64,000 bases of DNA. It comes from Tepidicaulis marinus (GTDB lineage: Bacteria; Pseudomonadota; Alphaproteobacteria; Parvibaculales; Parvibaculaceae). The stretch covers positions 84,207 through 148,206 of the forward strand of contig NZ_BBIO01000008.1 in assembly GCF_000739695.1 (NCBI RefSeq). The letters run 5' to 3'. The notes under the pieces are model-generated. The model was not told the DNA's origin, searched no databases, and worked only from the letters and a program-made list of their open reading frames with translations. Made by a program: the position numbers and the translations under genes. Shown here piece after piece: positions 27,733 through 35,813 of the stretch; positions within the stretch are counted from its first letter, which is position 1, and each line of letters begins with the position of its first letter.

Positions 27733-28293
27733 ATGGTTTCCCCTTTATTCTGGGACCAATCGATGGACCCTTTTGATCGGAAGGAAGCATTCATGACGCT
27801 CCGCCGGGCCCGCACCGCCTCCGCCAAAGCCGCAGCTGGCGCATTGGCACTTTCTTTCAGCCTGTTGCAGGCCGGCGCGTCGCTGGCCGCATCGATCGAT
27901 GTGGAAGTGAACCAGACAAAACCCTTCAAGCTGCCCCGCGCCGCCGAGACGATCATCGTCGGCAATCCGGCCGTCGCCAATGTGACGGTGGACAGCCATG
28001 AGCGCGTTTTCATTCTCGGACGCACCTATGGGCGCACGAACATGATCGCGGTCGACCCGGCCGGTGAGATCATTTTGGATATGGACGTCAATGTGGTGAA
28101 TGCGGGCGGCATCGTGACGCTGAACGCAGGCCGCGCCCAGCGCAGCTTCAACTGCACGCCGCGCTGCGAACGGGTGCTCGATCCCAATGACGCGCAGGAA
28201 GAGTTCGATGCGCAGATGAAGAACACCACGGCGCATACGGGCTATATCGATTCCGTCGCCAATGGCGGCGCGCCGCCTGCCGGCGGCAACTGA
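27733..28293 (+). CDS. Secreted pilus N-terminal-domain protein (stand-alone secretin N-domain)
   Basis: A small exported protein resembling only the N-domain of CpaC. Common features are IIVGNPAVANVTVDSHERVFILGRT versus VLVSNPAVVDAVVRTPKRTYLIG in CpaC, plus the TN...D..G..IL pattern. A CTPRC Cys pair follows the domain. Two starts are plausible: ATG 27733 (AGGAGG 6 bases upstream, 186 residues) and ATG 27793 (GGAAGGAAG upstream, 166 residues). The second begins a textbook signal peptide (TLRRARTASAK...SLAAS). It probably works with the pilus secretin. A terminator follows it. Confidence 0.85.
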   Translation: MVSPLFWDQSMDPFDRKEAFMTLRRARTASAKAAAGALALSFSLLQAGASLAASIDVEVNQTKPFKLPRAAETIIVGNPAVANVTVDSHERVFILGRTYGRTNMIAVDPAGEIILDMDVNVVNAGGIVTLNAGRAQRSFNCTPRCERVLDPNDAQEEFDAQMKNTTAHTGYIDSVANGGAPPAGGN

Positions 28294-28326
28294 TTTCTCC
28301 GTCTATAAGACGCAGAGCCTGAAAAC

Positions 28327-28356
28327 AAAAGCCGCCCGGATTGGGCGGCTTTTTTC
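28327..28356. terminator. Bidirectional terminator between N-domain protein and tadG
   Basis: AAAAGCCGCCC and GGGCGGCTTTTTT pair around GGATT. It has an A-run before and a T-run after and separates convergent genes. Confidence 0.92.
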
Positions 28357-28374
28357 GTCGGTTTTTTTGATGTC

Positions 28375-29910
28375 TTATTCGGCGATCCGCAGCGCATTGA
28401 GCTCGCCTGCAATCTGCTGGAAGACTTCCTGCAAAGTCGAGATGCTGGGCGAGTCGTAATACATGGACGGGCTCGTGGCGCAAGAGCGCATCATGTTCCG
28501 CGTGCTGGACGAGCTCACCTGGAAGGTGATCGTGTAAAGGCGGATATTAGCCTGCTTCACGTTGTTGCAGATGCGCAAGGTCTTCTCGTCCAGCTCCTGC
28601 GCTGCTTGCGAAGAGCTCGATGTGCCCAGGCGCTGCTTGGACAGATAGCCATAGGCGGTATAGCTGGAGCCGTTGATATTGCCCCAGCCTTGGCCGGGGA
28701 TCGTGTTCTCCCCGTCGGTCAGCAGAATAATCGCTTTCTTATAATCCCGGTCGCCATACGAGGCCCCTTCGGTATAGGGCGAGGTCGGCGAAATCACGCG
28801 CCAGCCCCAGGCAAGGCCGAGCGGAATATGGGTCATACCATCGGCGATCATATCGTCGATTTCGTTCAAGAGCCGGTTCTTGTCATTGGTCAGCGGCGTG
28901 ATGGTGCGCACGTTGCAGCCGTTCTGCGGCCCGCGCGAAGACGAGCTTACCCAGGCGTTTTCATATTTCTTCGTGTCGGCCTGGCGCTCTTCCGGGTCGC
29001 CATTATGTTCGTCATCGAGATAATCGTTCGGATATCTTGGATCCCACCAGCTTTCCCGGTCCGGTTCATCCGGCGCGAACCAGGGCACGAACAGCGTGTC
29101 GCCGTCCGTCGCCACAGGGGTCGCGTCGGTTTCATCGAGCGGCGCAGGCCGCGTTTCCAAACAGCCGTTCCAGTCCCGGTTCCTTATATCGTCGTAAAGA
29201 TCGAAAATATTCGTGCCGGGGATGAAATTTTCACCATGGATGCTGGATTGCGCATTGCGGTCGATCCAGGGCGCGTTGATCTTGTCGGACCCTACATTCA
29301 CTGCGGCGGCGAAAGGCACGAGCCCCACTTTTACATGATCCGGATTGGTCTCATCACCGAAGAGAATATTGACCATCTCCGCAGCCGAGGTTTTGAGCGC
29401 GCTCAATCTGCTGCCCGACATGGAACCGGTATTGTCCAGCACCATGACCAGCTCGATTTTGGAGGACTCGCGCACGATGCGCACCTGCGCGTCGATATCG
29501 AGCACGTCGATCCCCAGAATATTGAGAAGCGCCGTCGGCAGGCTGGCGTTTGCCGTCAGGTAAATGTGGCCGTCGCTTTCGGTGACTTGCAATTCGCCCG
29601 GCACACCGAGTTCGTAAGCCGGGTAATTGGCCTCGAAGAATTTGCTGGCGCGCTGCTGCAGCTCTTCCTGGGAAAGCCCTTCGGGCAGGGAGCCAATGGC
29701 AAGGCCCGCCGCGTCGAGCGCGCTCGTCAATCTTTCCCGCACGATATAGGCGCGGGAAAAGTCGATGGCGCCTGCAATGCCCGCCAGAACCGGGACCAGC
29801 GCCAACGCGAAAATGATTGCGACGTTGCCGCGCGATGCCTTGCGGAAGGTGCCGCAAAACCTGCGCAGCCGTTTGAACGGCCGGGCATATGTGGAAGCAA
29901 AGCTGCGCAC
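28375..29910 (-). CDS. TadG-like pilus-associated protein with von Willebrand factor A domain
   Basis: A 511-residue protein probably displayed in the periplasm. The N-terminal pseudopilin-like segment is at about 28-52 (GNVAIIFALALVPVLAGIAGAIDFSRAY). A VWA domain starts at about 155 with the metal site DNTGSMSGSR; ILLTDGENT is the later conserved strand. A long insert rich in Asp, Asn, Trp and Pro lies between (about 210-320). In Tad systems TadG is linked to minor-pilin or adhesion functions. It is divergent from the two TadE-like genes. Confidence 0.9.
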   Translation of the reverse strand: MRSFASTYARPFKRLRRFCGTFRKASRGNVAIIFALALVPVLAGIAGAIDFSRAYIVRERLTSALDAAGLAIGSLPEGLSQEELQQRASKFFEANYPAYELGVPGELQVTESDGHIYLTANASLPTALLNILGIDVLDIDAQVRIVRESSKIELVMVLDNTGSMSGSRLSALKTSAAEMVNILFGDETNPDHVKVGLVPFAAAVNVGSDKINAPWIDRNAQSSIHGENFIPGTNIFDLYDDIRNRDWNGCLETRPAPLDETDATPVATDGDTLFVPWFAPDEPDRESWWDPRYPNDYLDDEHNGDPEERQADTKKYENAWVSSSSRGPQNGCNVRTITPLTNDKNRLLNEIDDMIADGMTHIPLGLAWGWRVISPTSPYTEGASYGDRDYKKAIILLTDGENTIPGQGWGNINGSSYTAYGYLSKQRLGTSSSSQAAQELDEKTLRICNNVKQANIRLYTITFQVSSSSTRNMMRSCATSPSMYYDSPSISTLQEVFQQIAGELNALRIAE

Positions 29911-30195
29911 GGCATCACCTGATGTTTGAACGTGATCCCTATGGTGCGCAAACAGCCTTAACGCTTGTTAAAAACTTTCCGTCGAATTGAAGAGAGGTGG
30001 TAGTTCCGTTTATTAAGGATAATGATCCGTAAACGAAGCGCCCCTCCCTTATCCTTCGAATTTTCAAGACCTTCTCCATCAATTGGTAAGGATAGGAAGG
30101 CACACTCGGTTCATATGGAAGGCGAACACGCCACCCGGTGAAAGGCGTTCCGTCAGTTCGGTGCAAGCCCAGAACGGTGCGAGTAGAGTTGACCG
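29911..30195. other. Divergent promoter region, tadG / tadE-like genes
   Basis: No gene is seen in these 285 bases. CGTTTA (30007-30012) and TAAACG (30030-30035) form a 6-bp dyad in an AT-rich stretch, a possible shared operator. I could not assign a confident -35/-10 pair. Confidence 0.4.
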
Positions 30196-30753
30196 ATGTC
30201 CGATGAAATTCAGCATATGTCTGCCGGCAGCGCCGCGAAAAAGCGCCGCCCCTTTCTTTCCCGTTTCCGGCGGAACAAGAAAGGTAGCGCGGCCGTCGAG
30301 TTCGCGCTGATCGGCTTGCCGTTTTTCCTCATCCTCTATGCCACGGTGGAAACCGGCGCGATTTTCTTTGCCGCCGCCTCCATCGAAGGGGCAACGACCG
30401 ATGCCGCCCGGCTGATCCGCACGGGTCAGGCGCAAAGCGGCTCGCTCAACCAGCAAAGCATCGAGCAATATATCTGTGACCGGCTCGACTTTCTGCCCAA
30501 TTGCATGAGCAACCTGCATATCGACGTGCGCACCTTCGACAGTTTCAACAATGTGAGCTTCCCAGACCCGATCATGGACGGAAACCTGGCCGGGAACTTC
30601 CAGTTCCAGCCGGGCAGCGCCGGCGACATCGTTCTCGTGCGCGCCTATTACGAATGGCCGGTCTCCAGCCCCGTCGGCATCGGCTTGCAGAATCTGGAAA
30701 ATGGCAGCCGCCTGCTTTTGACGAGCACGGCCTTCCGCAACGAGCCTTTCTGA
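30196..30753 (+). CDS. TadE-like minor pseudopilin
   Basis: A 185-residue pseudopilin of the Tad system. A basic N-terminus (KKRRPFLSRFRRNKKG) leads into the prepilin-like segment GSAAVEFALIGLPFFLILYA with Glu at position +5 of the expected mature protein. The C-terminal part is periplasmic and contains CDRLDFLPNC. Processing by CpaA is expected. It is followed 43 bases later by a second gene of the same type. Confidence 0.9.
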   Translation: MSDEIQHMSAGSAAKKRRPFLSRFRRNKKGSAAVEFALIGLPFFLILYATVETGAIFFAAASIEGATTDAARLIRTGQAQSGSLNQQSIEQYICDRLDFLPNCMSNLHIDVRTFDSFNNVSFPDPIMDGNLAGNFQFQPGSAGDIVLVRAYYEWPVSSPVGIGLQNLENGSRLLLTSTAFRNEPF

Positions 30754-30796
30754 TGAAACGCCCGCCCATGAAACATCTGTGCCATAGGAGCCCGCA

Positions 30797-31345
30797 ATGA
30801 TGGTAATGACATCTGCCTTGCGCCGCTTCGCGCGGCATTTCAAGGCGAACCAGAAAGGCGTAGCCGCCATCGAGTTCGCGCTGATCGCCCCGGTGATGAT
30901 CGCGCTTTATGTGGGGCTGATCGAGTTTTCCAACGCGCTGACCCTCGACCGCAAGCTGACCCATACGGCAAGCGCGCTCGCGGACCTCGTCGCGCAGGAC
31001 AACGACATTACGGACGGCGAAATGACCGACATTCTGGCGGCAAGCGCCGCCATCGTCGCGCCCTATTCCGCCAGTCCGCTGCGCCTTGTCGTCTCCTCCG
31101 TCGTCGCCGACGGTGCCAACAAGACGACGGTTGCCTGGTCGGATGCGAAAAACACCTCCCCGCGCGGGCAGGGCTCCACGGTGCAGCTGCCCGATGGACT
31201 GACCGAACCAGGGTCCAGCGTCATCCTCGCGGAAGTGAGCTACACTTACACATCCCCGTTCACCCAGTTCCTGACCGGCGGGATCGAGCTTAAGGACCGC
31301 TTCTATCTGCGCCCGCGCCGCGTGCTGCAGGTCTCCCGCAGCTAA
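30797..31345 (+). CDS. TadE/TadF-like minor pseudopilin
   Basis: A 182-residue second pseudopilin. The leader ALRRFARHFKANQKG precedes VAAIEFALIAPVMIALYVGLIEF, with Glu at +5 after the predicted cleavage. The rest is a periplasmic domain with repeated Ser/Thr/Val. It resembles the TadE family more than the gene upstream resembles any other class, so either could be called TadE or TadF. Its start ATGATGGTAATG offers several Met codons. Confidence 0.88.
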   Translation: MMVMTSALRRFARHFKANQKGVAAIEFALIAPVMIALYVGLIEFSNALTLDRKLTHTASALADLVAQDNDITDGEMTDILAASAAIVAPYSASPLRLVVSSVVADGANKTTVAWSDAKNTSPRGQGSTVQLPDGLTEPGSSVILAEVSYTYTSPFTQFLTGGIELKDRFYLRPRRVLQVSRS

Positions 31346-31564
31346 AGGCTTTCCGCCTGAAAGGACGCGCCCAAGGGTGCTTTGTCCGCTTCCTGAGCGC
31401 ATTAACCACGTTTCTGAATAGAGTGTAGCATTCCTGCCGCACCCGCATTGCGCTGCACTGCGGCATGAACGTAGCCGGGATCGGCGCGGCGGACGCGGCG
31501 CAGGCCAAAATCCCGCCCGCCCCGAAGGGGCAAGTGCCAACCTACTGTTATGTCAGGAAGATTC

Positions 31565-31654
31565 TGGCGGAGGGAGTGGGATTCGAACCCACGAGACGGT
31601 TGCCCGCCTACACGCGTTCCAGGCGTGCGCCTTCGACCACTCGGCCATCCCTCC
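31565..31654 (-). tRNA. tRNA-Ser (anticodon GGA)
   Basis: The acceptor stem GGAGGGA/TCCCTCC with encoded CCA, anticodon loop CTGGAAC on a CACGC/GCGTG stem, a long variable arm and GTTCGAATC T-loop define a 90-nt class II tRNA. It reads UCC/UCU codons. Confidence 0.97.
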
Positions 31655-31689
31655 GGGAAAAGCGCCCATAAGGCGCTCAGATGGCGCGC

Positions 31690-31717
31690 ACTATACCTAC
31701 TCAATCCCTCAAATCAA
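31690..31717 (-). promoter_or_regulatory. Promoter of tRNA-Ser
   Basis: On the minus strand TTGATT (31712-31717), 16 bases, TATAGT (31690-31695). The tRNA begins about 30 bases after the expected start site. Confidence 0.6.
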
Positions 31718-31831
31718 CTGCTTCTGAGCGGATAGGGAAGACTCAGACGTCTTGTGATCTGGGTTAAAATTAGGTTACGGTTTTCATCCTGCATAAAGGG
31801 GTGTTTTAGAAATGGCTGGGGGGCCAAAGTA

Positions 31832-32122
31832 ATGATTGTGTTTCGGCTGATCGGGCTGATTTTTATCGCTATCGCATTGATGCTTTTGGGCGCAGACGGG
31901 ATCCAAACGCTGGAATCCGGGGAAGTCAGCATTCGCTCTCTTTCCGAAGTCTGGACGCTGCTGCATCCGTCTTCCATGGAAAGTTTTATGGCCTGGTCGG
32001 GAGAAACCCTGCCGCCCGTCGCGCAGGACCCTGTCCTGTCCACCATCATGGGCGCACCCAGCTGGGCAAGCTTCGGCGTGATCGGCATCATCATCGCGCT
32101 GCTTTTCCGCCGCCGCGACTAA
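31832..32122 (+). CDS. Small two-helix membrane protein, paralogue 1
   Basis: A 96-residue protein of unknown function, taken from the ATG at 31832 rather than a GTG 26 codons earlier. Hydrophobic helices lie at about 5-22 (LIGLIFIAIALMLLGAD) and 74-91 (ASFGVIGIIIALLF), with a basic end RRRD. Between them is a loop with SLSEVWTLLHPSS and PVAQDPVLSTIM. It has the same length and pattern as the gene at 32245 (RLxxLIFIxxAL, LxEzW, P-S), so the two are ancient tandem duplicates. I recall similar small proteins in other alphaproteobacteria but no assigned role. Confidence 0.75.
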   Translation: MIVFRLIGLIFIAIALMLLGADGIQTLESGEVSIRSLSEVWTLLHPSSMESFMAWSGETLPPVAQDPVLSTIMGAPSWASFGVIGIIIALLFRRRD

Positions 32123-32174
32123 GGCGTTTTCAGCGGAAGCGGCAGGGCTGGGGGGCTGACTGCTTGCTTCCTGC

Positions 32175-32210
32175 AAAACCCCATGGGCATGATCTGCCCA
32201 TGGGGTTTTT
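32175..32210 (+). terminator. Terminator between the two small paralogues
   Basis: AAAACCCCATGGGCA and TGCCCATGGGGTTTTT pair around TGATC, a 15-bp stem with T-run. It separates two same-strand paralogues, so the second needs its own promoter or read-through. Confidence 0.92.
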
Positions 32211-32244
32211 CTTTGGGCCTTCTCTTGGAAAGGAAACCATTGCC

Positions 32245-32535
32245 ATGCGCCTCAGCCGCCTTGCCGCTTTGATTTTTATTGTGCTGGCACTTGCCGCCGG
32301 GCTTTACGACCTCTCCCCGGTGCTCGCCGGGGAACGTGCGCGCCTGCACGGGCTCGGTGAAATCTGGTTCGCGCTTTCGCCGGGCAGTCTCAATCTTCTG
32401 CAAGCGGTGACGCAGCGCTATTTATGGCCGCCGCTCTGGGACCCCGGCATGACCTGGCTGCTCGTGCAGCCGGCGCTTGCCGTCTTTGCCCTGCCCGCCG
32501 CCTTTTTCGCGCTGATAAGCGCCATGAAGCGCTAA
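32245..32535 (+). CDS. Small two-helix membrane protein, paralogue 2
   Basis: A 96-residue protein starting at the ATG at 32245 (GGAAAGGAAA upstream). Helices lie at about 5-23 (RLAALIFIVLALAAGLYDL) and 74-92 (PALAVFALPAAFFALI), with a basic end MKR. The middle contains GLGEIWFALSPGSLNLLQAV, aligned with the same region of paralogue 1. No function is known to me. The stop codon lies in a 13-bp tandem duplication. Confidence 0.75.
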   Translation: MRLSRLAALIFIVLALAAGLYDLSPVLAGERARLHGLGEIWFALSPGSLNLLQAVTQRYLWPPLWDPGMTWLLVQPALAVFALPAAFFALISAMKR

Positions 32536-32558
32536 GAGGCAGCACTAAGAGGCAGCAC
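32533..32558. repeat. 13-bp perfect tandem duplication at a stop codon
   Basis: TAAGAGGCAGCAC occurs at 32533-32545 and 32546-32558, followed by a partial third unit (TGAGGCAG). The first TAA is the stop of paralogue 2. Confidence 0.8.
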
Positions 32559-32569
32559 TGAGGCAGGCC

Positions 32570-34372
32570 CTAATTGTCGTCCATTTTGAGCGCGGCGATA
32601 AAAGCTTCCTGAGGGATTTCGACGCGGCCGAACTGGCGCATCTTCTTCTTGCCCTCCTTCTGCTTTTCCAAAAGCTTGCGCTTGCGCGACACATCGCCGC
32701 CATAACATTTGGCGGTCACGTCCTTGCGCATGGCGGCAATTGTCTCGCGCGCGATAACGCGCCCGCCAATGGCCGCCTGGACCGGGATCTTGAAGAGATG
32801 CCGGGGAATGAGGTCTTTCAGTTTTTCGCACATGGCCCGGCCGCGCGATTCCGCGCGCGCGCGGTGCACGACCGTCGCCAGCGCATCCACCGGCTCTTCA
32901 TTGACCAGGATCGACATTTTCACGAGGTCGTTCGCCTCGTAGTTTTCGATCTGATAATCGAAGCTCGCATAGCCGCGGGTGATGGATTTCAGCCGGTCGT
33001 AGAAATCGAACACCACTTCATTGAGCGGCAGGCGGTAAACCACCATGGCGCGGGCGCCCGCATAAGTCAGGTCCTGCTGAATGCCGCGCCGGTCCTCGCA
33101 AAGCTTCAGCACCGCGCCGAGATATTCATCCGGCACCAGGATCGTCGCTCTGATCCAAGGCTCTTCGATGCGGTCGATCTTCACCGGGTCCGGCATGTCG
33201 GCGGGATTGTGCATTTCCACCATGTCGCCATTCGTCAGATAGACGTGATAGATCACGCTCGGCGCCGTGGTGATGAGCTCGATGTTAAATTCGCGCTCGA
33301 TCCGTTCCCGCACGATTTCCAGATGCAGGAGCCCGAGGAAGCCGCAGCGGAACCCGAAGCCGAGCGCCGCGCTCGTTTCCATTTCATAATGGAAGCTTGC
33401 ATCGTTGAGGCGCAGCTTGCCGATCGCCTCGCGCAAATCTTCGAACTGAGAACTGTCGATGGGAAAGAGCCCGCAAAAGACGACGGGCTGTGCAGGCTTG
33501 AAGCCCGGCAGCGGCTTTTCGCAAGGGCGCTTTTCATCCGTCACCGTATCGCCCACCGCGGTATCCGCCACTTCCTTGATGGAAGCGGTGAAGAAACCGA
33601 TCTCGCCGGCAGACAGCTCTTTCACATTTTCTTTCTTCGGCCTGAAGATACCGACCTGATCGACCGTGTAAGAGGCCCCGGCCTGCATCATCTTGATCTT
33701 CTGGCCCTTCTTCATGACGCCGTCGACGACGCGCACCAGTACGACGACACCGAGATAGGGATCGTACCAGCTATCGACCAGCATGGCTTTGAGCGGCGCT
33801 TCCCGGTCGCCCCGCGGCGGCGGCAGGCGGCGGACGATCGCCTCCAGCACCTTGTCGATACCGAGGCCGGATTTCGCGGAAATTTCCACCGCGTCCGAGG
33901 CATCGAGACCGATCACATCCTCGATCTGCTCTTTGACACGCTCAGGCTCGGCGGCGGGCAGATCGATCTTGTTCAGAACCGGCACGATCTCGTGATTGAC
34001 CTCGATCGCCTGATAGACATTGGCAAGCGTCTGCGCTTCCACGCCCTGGCTTGCATCCACCACAAGGAGCGAGCCTTCGCAGGCGGCGAGCGAGCGGTTC
34101 ACCTCATAGGCAAAGTCCACATGGCCCGGCGTGTCGATCAGGTTGAGCTGATAGGTTTCCCCATCCGCCGCCTGATAGGACAGGCGCACGGTCTGCGCTT
34201 TGATCGTGATGCCGCGCTCGCGCTCGATATCCATGCTATCGAGCACCTGCTCCTTCATCTCGCGCTGGGTCAGCCCGCCGCATAGCTGGATCAGCCGGTC
34301 GGCCAGCGTGGATTTGCCGTGGTCGATATGCGCCACGATGGAGAAATTGCGAATATGGGCAAGGTCGGTCAT
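32570..34372 (-). CDS. lepA: Elongation factor 4 (back-translocating GTPase LepA)
   Basis: A ribosome-associated GTPase. It has 600 residues from the ATG at 34372, the family's usual size; a TTG 12 codons upstream is rejected. G-domain motifs are AHIDHGKST near residue 10, DTPGHVDF and NKIDLP. The LepA-specific C-terminal domain holds [18 protein letters not shown] and ends with [19 protein letters not shown]. It is convergent with the small paralogue. Confidence 0.97.
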   Translation of the reverse strand: MTDLAHIRNFSIVAHIDHGKSTLADRLIQLCGGLTQREMKEQVLDSMDIERERGITIKAQTVRLSYQAADGETYQLNLIDTPGHVDFAYEVNRSLAACEGSLLVVDASQGVEAQTLANVYQAIEVNHEIVPVLNKIDLPAAEPERVKEQIEDVIGLDASDAVEISAKSGLGIDKVLEAIVRRLPPPRGDREAPLKAMLVDSWYDPYLGVVVLVRVVDGVMKKGQKIKMMQAGASYTVDQVGIFRPKKENVKELSAGEIGFFTASIKEVADTAVGDTVTDEKRPCEKPLPGFKPAQPVVFCGLFPIDSSQFEDLREAIGKLRLNDASFHYEMETSAALGFGFRCGFLGLLHLEIVRERIEREFNIELITTAPSVIYHVYLTNGDMVEMHNPADMPDPVKIDRIEEPWIRATILVPDEYLGAVLKLCEDRRGIQQDLTYAGARAMVVYRLPLNEVVFDFYDRLKSITRGYASFDYQIENYEANDLVKMSILVNEEPVDALATVVHRARAESRGRAMCEKLKDLIPRHLFKIPVQAAIGGRVIARETIAAMRKDVTAKCYGGDVSRKRKLLEKQKEGKKKMRQFGRVEIPQEAFIAALKMDDN

Positions 34373-34449
34373 GGCGGCGCTTTTATCATCAGCCGGGGCT
34401 GCCGCCAACTGGTGCTTTTGCCGCCCCGCCCCCTTTCGCGCCTTGGAAG

Positions 34450-35283
34450 CTAGCCCTTGCCGCCCTTCCAGGCTGCCGGGCGCTTTTCCATCCAGGCCTT
34501 GATGCCCTCTTTATAGTCGGGATGGGTGATCATGGCCTCCAGAAGCGCCTCGGAGGCCCGCACGGCCTCTGCCGGAGGCCGGTGCTGGTCCCCGTAAATC
34601 TGCCATTTCGTCTCCCGCAGCGAGCCGGGGGCGACGCCTGCCGCCAACCCGCGCGCATAGTCATAGACAGCATCCATCAGCTCCGCCGGCGCGCAGAGCC
34701 GGTTGAGGAGCCCCATTTCCTTGGCCTCTTCCGCCGTAAAGACCCGGCTGGAGAGCAGAATGTCATTGGCATGGCCGAGCCCTACAATGCGGGGCAGGAC
34801 CCAAGAGAGGCCGAACTCGGCCGGAAAGTTGAACCTGCCATGGGCGGCGGTGAATTTTGCGCCCCGCGCGGCAAAGCGCAGATCCGCATAGGCCGCGAGC
34901 ACCAGGCCGATACCTGCCGCCGCCCCGTTGATGGCGGCGATGACGGGTTTCGTCAGGCCGAAATGATAGGCGAAAGTGGCGTCGAATTCCTCCCGCACCC
35001 CGAAGCCCGGCATGGCGATATCGGGCGTGGTGCCCGCGTCATATTTGCCCTTTTCCGAATGGCCTTCGAGGGCGGCGGTATCGGCGCCCGCGCAAAAGGC
35101 TTTGCCCTCCGGATCGCCGGTCACGACGATGACGCGCACGGCAGCATCCTTATCCGCTTTTTCGAGCACATGGCGGTATTCCATATGCATACGCCCGGTC
35201 CAGGCGTTGCGCCGGTGGGGGCGAGAAAGAGTGATGGTTGCGATCTCGTCCTTCAGCTCGTATGTGACGGTTTTCAGTTCCAT
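34450..35283 (-). CDS. Enoyl-CoA hydratase/isomerase family protein
   Basis: A 277-residue crotonase-fold enzyme acting on CoA thioesters. The CoA/oxyanion-hole segments are KAFCAGADT (about 62-70) and [23 protein letters not shown] (about 115-137). A catalytic Glu position is filled by the FPAEFGLSW segment. The insert [12 protein letters not shown]...FGVREEF is longer than in FadB-type hydratases, so the exact substrate is unclear. It precedes lepA by 77 bases on the same strand. Confidence 0.88.
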   Translation of the reverse strand: MELKTVTYELKDEIATITLSRPHRRNAWTGRMHMEYRHVLEKADKDAAVRVIVVTGDPEGKAFCAGADTAALEGHSEKGKYDAGTTPDIAMPGFGVREEFDATFAYHFGLTKPVIAAINGAAAGIGLVLAAYADLRFAARGAKFTAAHGRFNFPAEFGLSWVLPRIVGLGHANDILLSSRVFTAEEAKEMGLLNRLCAPAELMDAVYDYARGLAAGVAPGSLRETKWQIYGDQHRPPAEAVRASEALLEAMITHPDYKEGIKAWMEKRPAAWKGGKG

Positions 35284-35443
35284 GAGCCTCTCCCCGCGCC
35301 TTGCGATTTCTTTTCCTCAAGAAGGGCAGGCAATCAGCGCGGCGTCAAGACGCGGCGCGCACCTGAAAGAAACGCAAGCGATTGCGCAATAGCGCCAATC
35401 GCCTATGCTGCGCGGGAATTGCCCATTTTAAATGGAGGCCGGA

Positions 35444-35746
35444 ATGAGACCCGCAAAGCTTTCGCTGACCGCCGCCTTCTGCTTCACCGCCGCTTTCTGG
35501 GCCGCGCCCGCGCTTGCCGAGCCCAGTGCAGACAAGCCCAAAAAGGAACCGCGCTGGGTGGAAGAGGAATACCGCTCCATCCGCCCCGGCAAGCTCGACG
35601 ATAAATATGCCGAGCGCCCGGACGAGCCGACCTTCCGGTTCGATTTCGACGACCCGAAAGAGCGCGAAGATGAATACGGGCTTGAACGGCTGGGCGATGA
35701 AGAGAAACAGCAGGCCGTACCGGGCCTAAAAAAAGCGCCCTACTAA
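35444..35746 (+). CDS. Small secreted acidic protein, unknown
   Basis: A 100-residue protein with a signal peptide (MRPAKLSLTAAFCFTAAFWAAPALA, cut before EPS). The mature part is very charged (PRWVEEEYRSIRPGKLDDKY, FRFDFDDPKERED). GGAGG lies 5 bases before the chosen ATG; the ATG 4 codons earlier overlaps that site. I do not recognise the family. The gene stands alone between divergent ech and convergent pheT. Confidence 0.65.
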   Translation: MRPAKLSLTAAFCFTAAFWAAPALAEPSADKPKKEPRWVEEEYRSIRPGKLDDKYAERPDEPTFRFDFDDPKEREDEYGLERLGDEEKQQAVPGLKKAPY

Positions 35747-35763
35747 GACGACCCCGATAATGA

Positions 35764-35792
35764 AAAACCCCGGCCTTGAAAGCCGGGGTTTT
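35764..35792. terminator. Bidirectional terminator between small secreted protein and pheT
   Basis: AAACCCCGGC and GCCGGGGTTT pair around a CTTGAAA loop, with A-run and T-run on either side. It serves both convergent genes. Confidence 0.9.
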
Positions 35793-35813
35793 GTTTTCGC
35801 AAACGCCTGAGCT

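Noticed and set aside
31465..31735. Small proteins predicted across the tRNA-Ser region
   Set aside because: The translation is the familiar artefact produced by reading a tRNA-Ser gene in reverse ([15 protein letters not shown]).
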